DNA from: Mediterranea sp. (in: CFB group bacteria)
GTDB lineage: Bacteria > Bacteroidota > Bacteroidia > Bacteroidales > Bacteroidaceae
DNA: 38,907 nucleotides
Assembly (NCBI GenBank): GCA_031262385.1
Contig: JAISHU010000076.1
Location: forward strand, 1 to 38,907
Direction: 5' to 3'
How positions within the stretch are numbered: the first letter of the stretch is position 1; each line of letters starts with the position of its first letter. The notes beneath the pieces were generated by a model. The model saw only the letters and a program-made list of their open reading frames with translations. It made no database searches and was not told the origin of the DNA. Both the position numbers and the translations under genes were made by a program. Positions 29,830 to 38,907 of this stretch are shown here, piece after piece.

Positions 29830-32451
29830 CTATTTGAAGTTCCAACGCACATTGGCTATCAGATTACAGCTACGCAACGGCATAGAAAGATAGTTGTACT
29901 CCAGATTGCCGTATGAAATATCTTCGTACCGATTTTTATTGAATATATTCTGGCATGTCAACGTAACCTCACAATTTCCCATCTTGCGACGGGCTTTTAT
30001 GTCGGCAAACAAAAAGTTCACTTCCTGTCCGGCGCTACTTTTGCGTTTACTATACTCTATCGAGAGCGACAAATATGATTTGGCATCCGGAAGAATATAG
30101 CTGGTAAGCATCGGTCGCAACTGACGGTTTATCCGCGCATCACCCACATTGGTTTTCATAGCCGACAATCGTCCGCGCAAGTTTGCCTCCACATTTATCC
30201 ACGGCGCAAGTTTAGCGTCGGCAACGACTTCTAATTCATACGACTTCACATCCATGGGATAGAGTTGCTGTTGCTGATAAAACGAATAGTCCGTTTGCGT
30301 ATAGCTACCTCTCAGCTTCAGATTTGTTTGCCAAGGGTCTACAAACTTATCCACGGATGTATTCAGCATTAGCGTATTCCGACGATGCGACTGTCGCTGT
30401 ATGTAACTAATGATGTATTGCTCGGTAAACCGATTACCCGAAATGGTATTGACCGTAGCCGGACGATACGAGAGAGATAAGTTAAAGAAGAGCGCATCAA
30501 TCTGATTGCGGTATGCCAGACGCCACGAATAATTATCGGTGACGCGTTGTTCCAACATGCCGCTACCTACCGTAACATGCAGGTAATCTTTCATCACCGT
30601 TGCATCTGCAAAATCCAACGCATCACCTGTCTGCTTGGTATGCTGATAACTCAGCGATGTTTGCCAATAGTCGCCGAAACGATAGTGCATGTTTGCCGAA
30701 GGTTCCACACTTAGGATATTCAAGTGATTCACTACTTGCAACCGCTGGTTATTGGGACGCATATAAAGGTAACGCACCGGTACACCCACCGACAGACTCA
30801 GTCTATCGAGTTTATAGTTATAGCCCGGCACCAGTTGCGCAGCGTATTCGTTGCTATGCAGGCGGTTCAGACTCTCGTAGTCCAACCATCCTTCCAAGCG
30901 AGAGTTGTTGTGTTGGGTGGAATAGTCATCAATAGCAGCTTGCAACCGAAGTTTCAAACTCAGCGTATGTCGACGGATATCCCACGAATAGCCTGTACCG
31001 TTGATTGTGAAGAAGGTTGCCCGCGAAGCTTGCTGAGTAAGCAGACCTATATCCTCGGCATTGCTTTCTATCCTCAAACGTTGCGGCATGTTAACGTAAT
31101 GCAGATACGAATAGGCAGAGAATGCCTTTCCTCCTTTGCGTCGTACAATCTCCAGCCGGTTACGCACGCCATAATAAGGTAAATTATACTTTTGTAGCAG
31201 AGCAACACCGGCGGGCATGATATTTTCGTCAACATGCTGCCAGTCGGCATTAGCATCCAGTATGTTACTGAGGTAAAACTTACTTTCATTGTTTTCGATC
31301 GACGCCGTCAGTGCCACTTTGTTTGTTCGCGAACGCAGGCGGCTATCTTCTATGGTGAGAAACGAAGCTTCGTCGGGCAAATTGTATTCGGTACGGCTGT
31401 ACATTGTTTGCTTCGTTTGCTCGTTTAAGTAACCGCCGGTGAGACGCCACTCTACGTCACCACTTTTAGCTATCCGGCTATAGTTCACAAGATGCGAGTT
31501 GTTAAACCGATAGCGTTCATCATTCACCGGCAAACCGGCTTGTCCGGTGGGGCTAAACAGATTACCCGGTCTTATGGGGATACCTTTATCCAAGTCGCTA
31601 ACATTAACGGACTCCGTTTGAAGCAGATTAGAGAGTGATTTTCCTACATTGTTGCTTTTATACGACAGCAAAGATTGACGACGGGCAGCTATCTGCAAAC
31701 CAAAGAGGTCGGCATCCCACAGCATTCCGTTTTTAATAACGCCGACGCCTCCTTCCATATAACCCATGGGGCGCAACTTTCGGTCTTCTTTGAGCACCAA
31801 GTTCAGGGCGGCATATTCGCTTCGCGAGACACCCTGTAAAGCCCGCACCGGTTGGTGGTTTTCCAACACTTGTACATTTTTTACCGCATCAGAAGGGATG
31901 CTGGTACTTGCTATGCCATATTGTCTCCCCATCAAATCCATACCCTCTATATAGAACTTACTGATGGGCTTTCCCATATACGAAATGGTTCCGTTACCAT
32001 TTACGGTGATACCGGGCATTTTGCTAAGTACATCGGCAATAGAGCGGTCATGTTCCCGCATAAAGCGGTCGACCCGATAGTTCAACGTATCGCCCATTTT
32101 GCTAATGGCAGGCGGGCGCACCATCACCTCTTTCAGCTCTACATTCTCTTGCTGCATCGCAAAATTCTGCTCCACATCTCTGCCGGGCAACTGCACCGAA
32201 AGCGTTTTGTAGCCCAACAGGTTCACCAACATCCTTACGGCTTCCGTACGCGGTGTATATCGCAACAGATAGTTGCCTTGCTTAGCCGTCACGGTATAGG
32301 TAATAAGCTTACCTTCTACATCCAGTACTTTGATAATCACCCCATCCAGAGGTAGCCCACTCTCTTTATCGGTCACTATACCGCGTACGGTAGTCTGTGC
32401 ATGCACGCCACAAGCGAGCATACATGCCAATAACATCAACAAAAACTTCAT
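29830..32451 (-). CDS. Carboxypeptidase-regulatory-like/TonB-plug outer membrane beta-barrel protein
   Basis: Signal peptide; TTVRGIVTDKESGLPLDGVIIKVLD; DVLSKMPGITVNGNGTISYMGKPISKFYIEGMDL; long beta-barrel C-terminus. Confidence 0.88.
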   Translation of the reverse strand: MKFLLMLLACMLACGVHAQTTVRGIVTDKESGLPLDGVIIKVLDVEGKLITYTVTAKQGNYLLRYTPRTEAVRMLVNLLGYKTLSVQLPGRDVEQNFAMQQENVELKEVMVRPPAISKMGDTLNYRVDRFMREHDRSIADVLSKMPGITVNGNGTISYMGKPISKFYIEGMDLMGRQYGIASTSIPSDAVKNVQVLENHQPVRALQGVSRSEYAALNLVLKEDRKLRPMGYMEGGVGVIKNGMLWDADLFGLQIAARRQSLLSYKSNNVGKSLSNLLQTESVNVSDLDKGIPIRPGNLFSPTGQAGLPVNDERYRFNNSHLVNYSRIAKSGDVEWRLTGGYLNEQTKQTMYSRTEYNLPDEASFLTIEDSRLRSRTNKVALTASIENNESKFYLSNILDANADWQHVDENIMPAGVALLQKYNLPYYGVRNRLEIVRRKGGKAFSAYSYLHYVNMPQRLRIESNAEDIGLLTQQASRATFFTINGTGYSWDIRRHTLSLKLRLQAAIDDYSTQHNNSRLEGWLDYESLNRLHSNEYAAQLVPGYNYKLDRLSLSVGVPVRYLYMRPNNQRLQVVNHLNILSVEPSANMHYRFGDYWQTSLSYQHTKQTGDALDFADATVMKDYLHVTVGSGMLEQRVTDNYSWRLAYRNQIDALFFNLSLSYRPATVNTISGNRFTEQYIISYIQRQSHRRNTLMLNTSVDKFVDPWQTNLKLRGSYTQTDYSFYQQQQLYPMDVKSYELEVVADAKLAPWINVEANLRGRLSAMKTNVGDARINRQLRPMLTSYILPDAKSYLSLSIEYSKRKSSAGQEVNFLFADIKARRKMGNCEVTLTCQNIFNKNRYEDISYGNLEYNYLSMPLRSCNLIANVRWNFK

Positions 32452-33314
32452 TATTCAAGCTCTATCGGATTGTACGGACGTTCTTTCAGAGCTGCCGTCG
32501 GAGATGCATTACCCCTTGACACAACTTGACCGATACCTTCCATCGCCTTTGAGGGATTTTTCTCAGCTCGTTCTTTGGCGTTCAGCCATTTTTTACGAGT
32601 AGTTTTGACATAATCGTTTTGTTTTTTATAGATAGGCGCTGCACCTCGGGGACGATAGAAAGCCGTGCAACGATAGATAAATTCGCGATTTGCCTCTTCT
32701 ACTTGCAGTATCAATCCCGGTAAACCGTGAAATTTCCATGGTCCGTTGTCAATGGCAATATCCGGAGCAAACCATGCCGTATAATCTCTTCCACGAAAGT
32801 GACAGGTGGCACGCCCGCAGGTATAACCCATTAAGGTAGTATCTTCCATTGCCGTAATTGTCCACTCCATGGGAGGGACAGCCTCTTCGTAATAAAAATA
32901 ATCCAGAATTATTTTGTCGAATACGGTATAGTTATCTTTAGACAGATTTTTAAAGATTTCTTCCGAGTAAGGGAGATTTCTTCGGGACATCATGCCCATC
33001 AGAATCTTATTGCGTTCAACTCCTTGCAACTCTTGCGATACAATGATAGAGTCGTTAAAAAAACTATTATAATCGGAGAATCTGGATAGCTTAGGACCAA
33101 TCTGTAAAATAAGACTGTAATTCGTATATTTGGTCGGGAAGCGTACATCTTTCACAAAAGAGAATTGATAATGTACATGCAAGTCTGCATTATCCAGCGT
33201 ATCAATGGGGGCAATCAACGGTAAGGAGGACAATTCGTTCAGTCCTTGAATACGAACTTGTGCGTAGCACAAACAAGAGAGGAAGAAAAAGGGTAAAAAG
33301 AGCAAGTGTTTCAT
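32451..33314 (-). CDS. GLPGLI family protein
   Basis: APDIAIDNGPWKFHGLPGLILQVEEANREF contains the diagnostic GLPGLI. Confidence 0.95.
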   Translation of the reverse strand: MKHLLFLPFFFLSCLCYAQVRIQGLNELSSLPLIAPIDTLDNADLHVHYQFSFVKDVRFPTKYTNYSLILQIGPKLSRFSDYNSFFNDSIIVSQELQGVERNKILMGMMSRRNLPYSEEIFKNLSKDNYTVFDKIILDYFYYEEAVPPMEWTITAMEDTTLMGYTCGRATCHFRGRDYTAWFAPDIAIDNGPWKFHGLPGLILQVEEANREFIYRCTAFYRPRGAAPIYKKQNDYVKTTRKKWLNAKERAEKNPSKAMEGIGQVVSRGNASPTAALKERPYNPIELE

Positions 33315-33344
33315 ATCATTTTCATTTAAGTATTGTTAGGGTCT

Positions 33345-33393
33345 AAAAAAAGAGCACATAAAACTGTATCATACAAAGTTTATTGTGCTCTTT
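33345..33393 (-). terminator. Intrinsic terminator/attenuator between the small peptide gene and the GLPGLI gene
   Basis: Minus strand AAAGAGCACA ... TGTGCTCTTT then a T tract (A run on + at 33345-33351). Confidence 0.75.
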
Positions 33394-33406
33394 CTAAATT
33401 AAGGCA

Positions 33407-33613
33407 TTATCCCTCTGGGGGTAATGAAGGATCTTGTTCCTCAGTACATTTAGCTGCTTCTAATGCCATAGTATACGCAAGCAGTTCTTCCGTATTTCTA
33501 AACCGCTTAGCATCAACCTCTTCCTGATATCCACAAGAAGTAGTGATAGTAATAGCATAAGAACTGATTGAAAACAAGGAAACAATGGCTAATAATAACA
33601 TTCTTTGTTTCAT
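33407..33613 (-). CDS. Small secreted two-cysteine peptide (68 aa precursor)
   Basis: Signal peptide MKQRMLLLAIVSLFSISSYA then ITITTSCGYQEEVDAKRF...ALEAAKCTEEQDPSLPPEG; TATATTTG-type -7 box upstream. Confidence 0.7.
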   Translation of the reverse strand: MKQRMLLLAIVSLFSISSYAITITTSCGYQEEVDAKRFRNTEELLAYTMALEAAKCTEEQDPSLPPEG

Positions 33614-33746
33614 CGTGTATGATTTTAAAAATTCGCCACAAATATATACAGATATATAACAATAGCAACAAAGGTTGTGTTAAAAAAAAACAAAATGACT
33701 TATTTTCCCTATCATTAACAAATAAAGCCTTTCGACGATTTACACC

Positions 33747-34895
33747 TCATTCATCCCACTCTTCTTCTTCCCATTCCTCTTCTTCGTCGTCGGGAAGTTC
33801 GTCGTTGTAGGTAAGGTCTTCGTCTTCGCCCATTTCTTTGAGTTCTTGTTGCAGGCGGTTCACCTCTTTGGGACGGTGCACCAAGCTCTCTATTTGATTG
33901 GACTCTTTGTTCAGCTCTACCCACAGAATGTCTTTCAGTACGGAGATACCCAAGCCCGACACCGAAGAGATAAACACATGCGGGATGCTTTCGGGGAGCG
34001 TAGGTTCGATTTCGTCTATCAGTTCCTGATCCAGCATATCGCACTTGGTAACCGCCAACACCCGTTGTTTATCCAGCATCTCGGGATTGAACGTACTTAA
34101 TTCGTTTAGCAGAATCTCGTACTCTTTGCGAATGTCGTCGCTGTCGGCAGGCACCATAAAGAGCAGCAAAGAGTTGCGCTCGATGTGACGCAGAAAACGA
34201 AGTCCCAGCCCCTTGCCGGCACTGGCACCTTCGATAATACCCGGAATGTCTGCCATCACAAACGATTTGTTGTCGCGATAGGAGACGATGCCCAAATTAG
34301 GTTCGAGCGTAGTAAACGGATAGTTGGCTATCTTGGGTTTTGCTGCCGACACAGCCGCCAACAAGGTAGATTTGCCTGCATTGGGGAAACCCACCAAGCC
34401 CACATCGGCAAGCAGTTTCAGCTCCATAATGACCGTCATCTCTTGCAGCGGTTCGCCGGGCTGCGCATAGCGGGGTGCCTGATTGGTAGCCGTACGAAAG
34501 TGCCAGTTACCCAAGCCGCCACGTCCGCCCTTTAGCAGCACCACCTCTTGTCCGTGTTCGGTGACATCACAGATATATTCGCCTGTTTCGGCATTGTAGA
34601 CTACGGTACCGCAAGGCACATCGATAACCTTATCTTCGCCGTCTTTACCAAAGCTGCGGTTTTTGGAACCCGATTCGCCGTGTCCCGCCAAGATGTGGCG
34701 TTGATATTTGAGGTGGAGCAGCGTCCAGTAGTTGCGGTTACCCCGCAAAATGACGTGTCCGCCACGTCCGCCGTCGCCGCCGTCGGGTCCGCCTTTAGGT
34801 ATATACTTTTCACGCCGCATGTGCGTAGAACCTCTTCCGCCCTTTCCCGAGCGGCAATATATCTTTACGTAATCTACAAAGTTGCTTTCAGCCAT
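33747..34895 (-). CDS. obgE: GTPase Obg/CgtA with acidic C-terminal tail
   Basis: [46 protein letters not shown]. Confidence 0.97.
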   Translation of the reverse strand: MAESNFVDYVKIYCRSGKGGRGSTHMRREKYIPKGGPDGGDGGRGGHVILRGNRNYWTLLHLKYQRHILAGHGESGSKNRSFGKDGEDKVIDVPCGTVVYNAETGEYICDVTEHGQEVVLLKGGRGGLGNWHFRTATNQAPRYAQPGEPLQEMTVIMELKLLADVGLVGFPNAGKSTLLAAVSAAKPKIANYPFTTLEPNLGIVSYRDNKSFVMADIPGIIEGASAGKGLGLRFLRHIERNSLLLFMVPADSDDIRKEYEILLNELSTFNPEMLDKQRVLAVTKCDMLDQELIDEIEPTLPESIPHVFISSVSGLGISVLKDILWVELNKESNQIESLVHRPKEVNRLQQELKEMGEDEDLTYNDELPDDEEEEWEEEEWDE

Positions 34896-35467
34896 TATTT
34901 TTTCTTTTCTATCGCCTCACAAATATCCCCAAATATCTTTTCAAGCTCTCCGAATCCTTCGATATGATGATGCTTTCCTTCTTGCTTGTACCAGTCGATA
35001 AGCGGAGCTGTCTGTGTGTGATACACATGCAGGCGTTTTTTAATAGTTTCTTCGTTGTCATCGGCGCGTCCGGTTTGTTGTCCGCGCTTGATAAGGCGAT
35101 CCATCAGGACATCTTCGGGCACTTCGAGGTCGAGCATCAGCGTCACCTCTTGTCCGCGCCCGTTCAACATCTTCTTCAGTGCTTCGGCTTGCGCAATGGT
35201 ACGCGGAAAGCCGTCGAAGATAACACCCTTGCTCTCTTTAAAGCCATCGAGCACACTTGCCAGAATGTCAATCATCAGATCGTCGGGGATAAGTTGTCCC
35301 TGCTCGATGTAGCCTTGGGCAACCTTGCCCAGCGACGTAGCGTTTTTGATCTCGGCACGCAATACATCGCCGGTAGAGATGTGATTGACGCCATACTTTT
35401 CAACGAGCAGTTCGCTCTGCGTTCCCTTGCCTGAACCGGGAGCACCAAAAATTACGATATTCAACAT
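34895..35467 (-). CDS. adk: Adenylate kinase
   Basis: [46 protein letters not shown]. Confidence 0.97.
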   Translation of the reverse strand: MLNIVIFGAPGSGKGTQSELLVEKYGVNHISTGDVLRAEIKNATSLGKVAQGYIEQGQLIPDDLMIDILASVLDGFKESKGVIFDGFPRTIAQAEALKKMLNGRGQEVTLMLDLEVPEDVLMDRLIKRGQQTGRADDNEETIKKRLHVYHTQTAPLIDWYKQEGKHHHIEGFGELEKIFGDICEAIEKKK

Positions 35468-35518
35468 GTTGTTTCTCTTTTATAATCCTTTGTTTATGTA
35501 TCGGGGGAATGATTGCAA

Positions 35519-36055
35519 TTAATCTACTACCGTATAGATGTTGCGGTAGTTGCGTCCCAGTCCGTCGTAATCCAATCCGTAGCCCACAATGAAATCGTTG
35601 GGGATGCGCATGGCTACATATTCTATATTCAGCGGAACGGTAAGTTTGTCGGGTTTCACCAGCAACGAAGCTATGTGAATCTCTTTGGGATGACGCGTGC
35701 CCAACGTATCGAGCAGGCGTTGCATGGTTAAACCGGTATCTACGATATCTTCTACGATGACGATGGTACGTCCCGCCAAGTCTTCGTTGATTCCTATCAC
35801 CTCTTTTATTACGCCCGTGGAAGAGACACCCTGATAGGACGCCAACTTAACGAACGATATTTCGCAGGGAATGGTAATGTGCTTCATCAAATCGGCGGTA
35901 AACATAAACGAGCCATTGAGTACACTAAGGAAGAGAGGATTCTTTCCTTCCAAGTCACGATTGATTTCGCTTGCTACACGGGCAACTTCTCTCTGAATGT
36001 CTGCTTCATGAATGGAGACGGCAAACGTTTTGTCTTTAATCTGAATAGTATCCAT
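35519..36055 (-). CDS. hpt: Hypoxanthine phosphoribosyltransferase
   Basis: Start MDTIQIKDKTFAVSIHEADIQ; IVIVEDIVDTGLTM PRPP loop. Confidence 0.95.
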   Translation of the reverse strand: MDTIQIKDKTFAVSIHEADIQREVARVASEINRDLEGKNPLFLSVLNGSFMFTADLMKHITIPCEISFVKLASYQGVSSTGVIKEVIGINEDLAGRTIVIVEDIVDTGLTMQRLLDTLGTRHPKEIHIASLLVKPDKLTVPLNIEYVAMRIPNDFIVGYGLDYDGLGRNYRNIYTVVD

Positions 36056-36095
36056 TATGATAAATATTAAATTAACGCCGGCAAAAGTACAACTT

Positions 36096-37775
36096 TTATT
36101 CCACTGCAACAGCAGGTTTTAACATTCCACTGTATTTTGCACTATCGGTAAGTACCTTCACCGCCGCGTCCAAATCGGGGTCATCTTTGAGTTGCTGAAT
36201 AATGCTTCCGCGCTGATAATAGTATCGTTTGATAATCTCCTGCGCCAGCACACTCTTTATATCTTTGGCGAAATGGTCGAGGTCGCGGTCTAAGTTGTGA
36301 GACAATTTCTTCTCCAGTGCACCGAACTCTTCCGAGGCATCGGTGTAGTAACCTTCGAACTCCGCCATTTCTTTGAGGGTTTTCAGCATCTTTTCGCTTT
36401 GCTGGTCGTACTTAAAGTCGGACTTCCGTACCATTTCCTTAAAGTCGGCATAGTCGGTATCGGTGACTTCAAACTCTTTGGCGGGCGCAATGACGGGGTG
36501 TTTCAAACAATACTGCGTGGCAAAGTCGAAAGGCAGATTTTCGTTTACCAGATAATAGAGAATATTGGGAAGCTTCTCGGGAGTTACCTCTACATCGGGA
36601 GTTACGCCTCCGCCATCGCGCACGATGCGTCTGGCTGCCGTATGAAAGACGGTAGTAAGGCTATCGGGGATACGCCCCACGCTGCCGTCGGGATTGCGAT
36701 GTTTGTAGTCGATAGCTTGCACGCAACGTCCGCTGGGAATATAATATTTAGAGGTGGTAATCTTCATCGTTCCGCCGTAGGGCAGCGAACGGGGTGTCTG
36801 CACCAATCCTTTGCCGAAGGTGCGGGTACCCACAATGACAGCACGGTCGTAATCTTGCAAAGCACCCGAAAGAATTTCGCTTGCCGATGCCGTTCCGCTG
36901 TTTACCAGCACGGCGATAGGTATATCGGTGTCGATAGGTTCGCGCAAGGTTTTATAGACATTATCGCTTTGCTTTACCTTGCCCTGCGTAGAGACAATTT
37001 TTTTACCGCGAGGCAAGAAAAAGTTGGCTACCTCCACCGCCTCATCCAGCAATCCGCCGCCGTTGTTGCGAAGGTCGATCACCAGCGATGTGATGCCTTG
37101 TTTCTTCAAATCCAGAAAGGCGGTTTTAAATTCTTTGGAAGGGTTGCCCGAGAAAGTGCTCAGGCTGATATAGCCCACGTGGTTGTCTAATGCGCCGTAA
37201 TAAGGAATAAACGGCAATTGAATGGAGCGGCGTATGATGTCGAACGTCAGCGGTTTCTCGGTTCCGGGACGCTGTACCGTCAACCGAAAGCCGGTGCCCA
37301 CTTGTCCGCGCAACATTTCGCTCACCTCCTGATTGTTTTTTCCCAACAGGTCCTTGCCGTCTATCGCCATTAGCACATCGCCCACCTTCAATCCCGAGTG
37401 GGCGGCGGGCATGCCTTCGTAAGGTTCGGCAATCATAGAGCGTTTCAGTTTGGCATTCCACGTAATCACAGAGCCAATACCACCGTAGGTACCTTTGAGC
37501 ATCTGCTCCAATTCACTTTGGTCTTCTTCGGGATAATATTCCGTATAGGGGTCGAGCGAATAGAGCATGGCATCAATACCTTGCCGCACCGTTTTATTGG
37601 CGTCGAGCGTATCTACATAGAACATATCCAGTTCTTTCACGATAGAGCTGAATATATCCAGATTCTTTGCTATTTGGAAGTTGCGGTCGTCGCCGGCTTT
37701 AAATCCGACAAAGAGAGCCGTCACTGCCACAGCCACCAGTGTCACGACGTAGCGTGTTTTCAAATACCTCTTCAT
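36096..37775 (-). CDS. S41 family C-terminal processing peptidase with PDZ domain
   Basis: GLKVGDVLMAIDG PDZ; VNSGTASASEILSGALQDYDRAVIVGTRTFGKGLVQ catalytic region. Confidence 0.95.
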   Translation of the reverse strand: MKRYLKTRYVVTLVAVAVTALFVGFKAGDDRNFQIAKNLDIFSSIVKELDMFYVDTLDANKTVRQGIDAMLYSLDPYTEYYPEEDQSELEQMLKGTYGGIGSVITWNAKLKRSMIAEPYEGMPAAHSGLKVGDVLMAIDGKDLLGKNNQEVSEMLRGQVGTGFRLTVQRPGTEKPLTFDIIRRSIQLPFIPYYGALDNHVGYISLSTFSGNPSKEFKTAFLDLKKQGITSLVIDLRNNGGGLLDEAVEVANFFLPRGKKIVSTQGKVKQSDNVYKTLREPIDTDIPIAVLVNSGTASASEILSGALQDYDRAVIVGTRTFGKGLVQTPRSLPYGGTMKITTSKYYIPSGRCVQAIDYKHRNPDGSVGRIPDSLTTVFHTAARRIVRDGGGVTPDVEVTPEKLPNILYYLVNENLPFDFATQYCLKHPVIAPAKEFEVTDTDYADFKEMVRKSDFKYDQQSEKMLKTLKEMAEFEGYYTDASEEFGALEKKLSHNLDRDLDHFAKDIKSVLAQEIIKRYYYQRGSIIQQLKDDPDLDAAVKVLTDSAKYSGMLKPAVAVE

Positions 37776-38749
37776 AAGCTATTGATTTGTGTTTTTATCT
37801 CTTCCCAGCAGTTGTCCGTCAGTTCGGCGCCTACCACTTGTATGACATTGCCTGCCAACAAGGCTCCTATTTTACCGCACTTCTCCAGCGAGAAGCCGCA
37901 AGTAAGTCCGTACAGAAAGCCGGCGGCAAAATAGTCGCCCGCACCGGTGGTATCTTTCACCACGCTCACCGGTATGGCATCCACGTGCACGGTTTTGGTG
38001 CCTTTGCGTATCAGCGAACCTTTTGCGCCCACCTTCACCACAGCCACGCTGCACATCTTGCCCAACACATCGAGAGCTTCCTGCGGTTCTTTGCCGGTGA
38101 AACTCTTCGCTTCTTCTTCGTTGGCAAACACAATGTCTACATATTTATTGAGCAGCAAGCCGAAAAAGTCGCGTTCGCCCGCCACAATGTTATAGCTTGC
38201 CAAATCGATGCATACTTGCAGTCCCGCCTCTTTCGCCAGTTCGATGGCACGCAGCATCAAGTCGTGGTCTTGCACAATGTAACCTTCCACATAGAAATAA
38301 GAGTATCCTTTGAACATCTCCAGCGAAAGCTCCGTAGCCTTCATCGCTGCCGCGGCTCCGAGATAGGTACCGAATGTACGTTCGCCGTCGAGTGATATAA
38401 AAGTCGAAGCCACCCCCGAAGGAAGTTGCGCCGAGAGCAACAGGTGGTCGGTAATGTTACGTTCGTGCAAGCTCTTGCGATAGAAATCTCCATATTCATC
38501 GGTGCCCACCTTACCTATAAATCCGGTTTGTGCACCCAGACACGCCATAGCTCTGACAGAGTTCCCCGCCGAGCCACCCAGAGCCATGTGCACAGGCATC
38601 CGGTTAATATATTGATTCACAGATTGCAGTTTCTTTTCGTCGATAAGCGTCATGCTCCCCTTGGGCAGATTCATTTCCCTCAACAGTTCGTCGCTATTCA
38701 GCATAGCAAGCACGTCTGTCAGCGCATTGCCCATTCCTATTATTTTATC
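37772..38749 (-). CDS. PfkB family carbohydrate/adenosine kinase
   Basis: Start MDKIIGMGNALTDVLAML; GGSAGNSVRAMACLG; VKDTTGAGDYFAAGFLYG. Confidence 0.94.
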   Translation of the reverse strand, partial: DKIIGMGNALTDVLAMLNSDELLREMNLPKGSMTLIDEKKLQSVNQYINRMPVHMALGGSAGNSVRAMACLGAQTGFIGKVGTDEYGDFYRKSLHERNITDHLLLSAQLPSGVASTFISLDGERTFGTYLGAAAAMKATELSLEMFKGYSYFYVEGYIVQDHDLMLRAIELAKEAGLQVCIDLASYNIVAGERDFFGLLLNKYVDIVFANEEEAKSFTGKEPQEALDVLGKMCSVAVVKVGAKGSLIRKGTKTVHVDAIPVSVVKDTTGAGDYFAAGFLYGLTCGFSLEKCGKIGALLAGNVIQVVGAELTDNCWEEIKTQINSL

Positions 38750-38832
38750 CATTCTATTAAATTTTCGGCAAAGATATTGCATATTTCAAAATATCCCATT
38801 ACTTTTGCACCGCATTTGAGAAAAAACAACAC

Positions 38833-38906
38833 TCTTCCTTAGCTCAGTCGGTTAGAGCATCTGACTGTTAATCAGAGGGTCCTTGGTTCAAGTCCAAGAG
38901 GAAGAG
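38833..38906 (+). tRNA. tRNA-Asn (anticodon GTT)
   Basis: TCTTCCT acceptor / AGGAAGA; D-arm GCTC..GAGC; TCTGA CTGTTAA TCAGA; T-arm CTTGG TTCAAGT CCAAG. 3' end at the window edge. Confidence 0.95.
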
Positions 38907-38907
38907 C

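Noticed and set aside
33747-33830. TTCTTC/CTCTTC-rich tract near the 3' end of obgE
   Set aside because: Encodes the acidic [14 protein letters not shown] tail common in Obg proteins of this phylum; not treated as a microsatellite element.

Overview
The window looks like a chromosomal segment from a Bacteroidales-type bacterium, judged by protein families, TTTG/TAnnTTTG-type promoters and gene neighbourhoods. Most of it is core housekeeping DNA: rimP-nusA-infB, priA, a low-MW tyrosine phosphatase, bcp, folE, an SPOR protein, tpiA, a DoxX/MauE-like protein, a DUF1599 protein, a LysM/M23 peptidase, recG, a DJ-1/PfpI protein, TonB-ExbD-ExbB-pdxJ, LOG family-DUF4271-hemD-rnpA-yidD-tatD, katA, an EamA transporter, obgE-adk-hpt, an S41 protease, a PfkB kinase and tRNA-Asn(GTT). 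Four less ordinary things stand out. (1) A dispersed ~340-390 bp non-coding repeat is present twice (about 15-350 and 29413-29770), with a 16-bp perfect inverted repeat and internal 22-bp tandem units. (2) A minus-strand cassette encodes a small secreted two-cysteine peptide, then an intrinsic terminator, a GLPGLI protein and a carboxypeptidase-regulatory-like/TonB-type beta-barrel. (3) A potentially structured leader RNA (three helices, GNRA tetraloop) lies before the LOG-hemD-rnpA operon. (4) A compact nested palindromic/tandem repeat sits at 10548-10643. Also of note are a shrunken MG2/TonB-plug-like ORF and a terminator-like hairpin in the rimP-nusA-infB leader. No search or folding program was run; all assignments come from reading the sequence.
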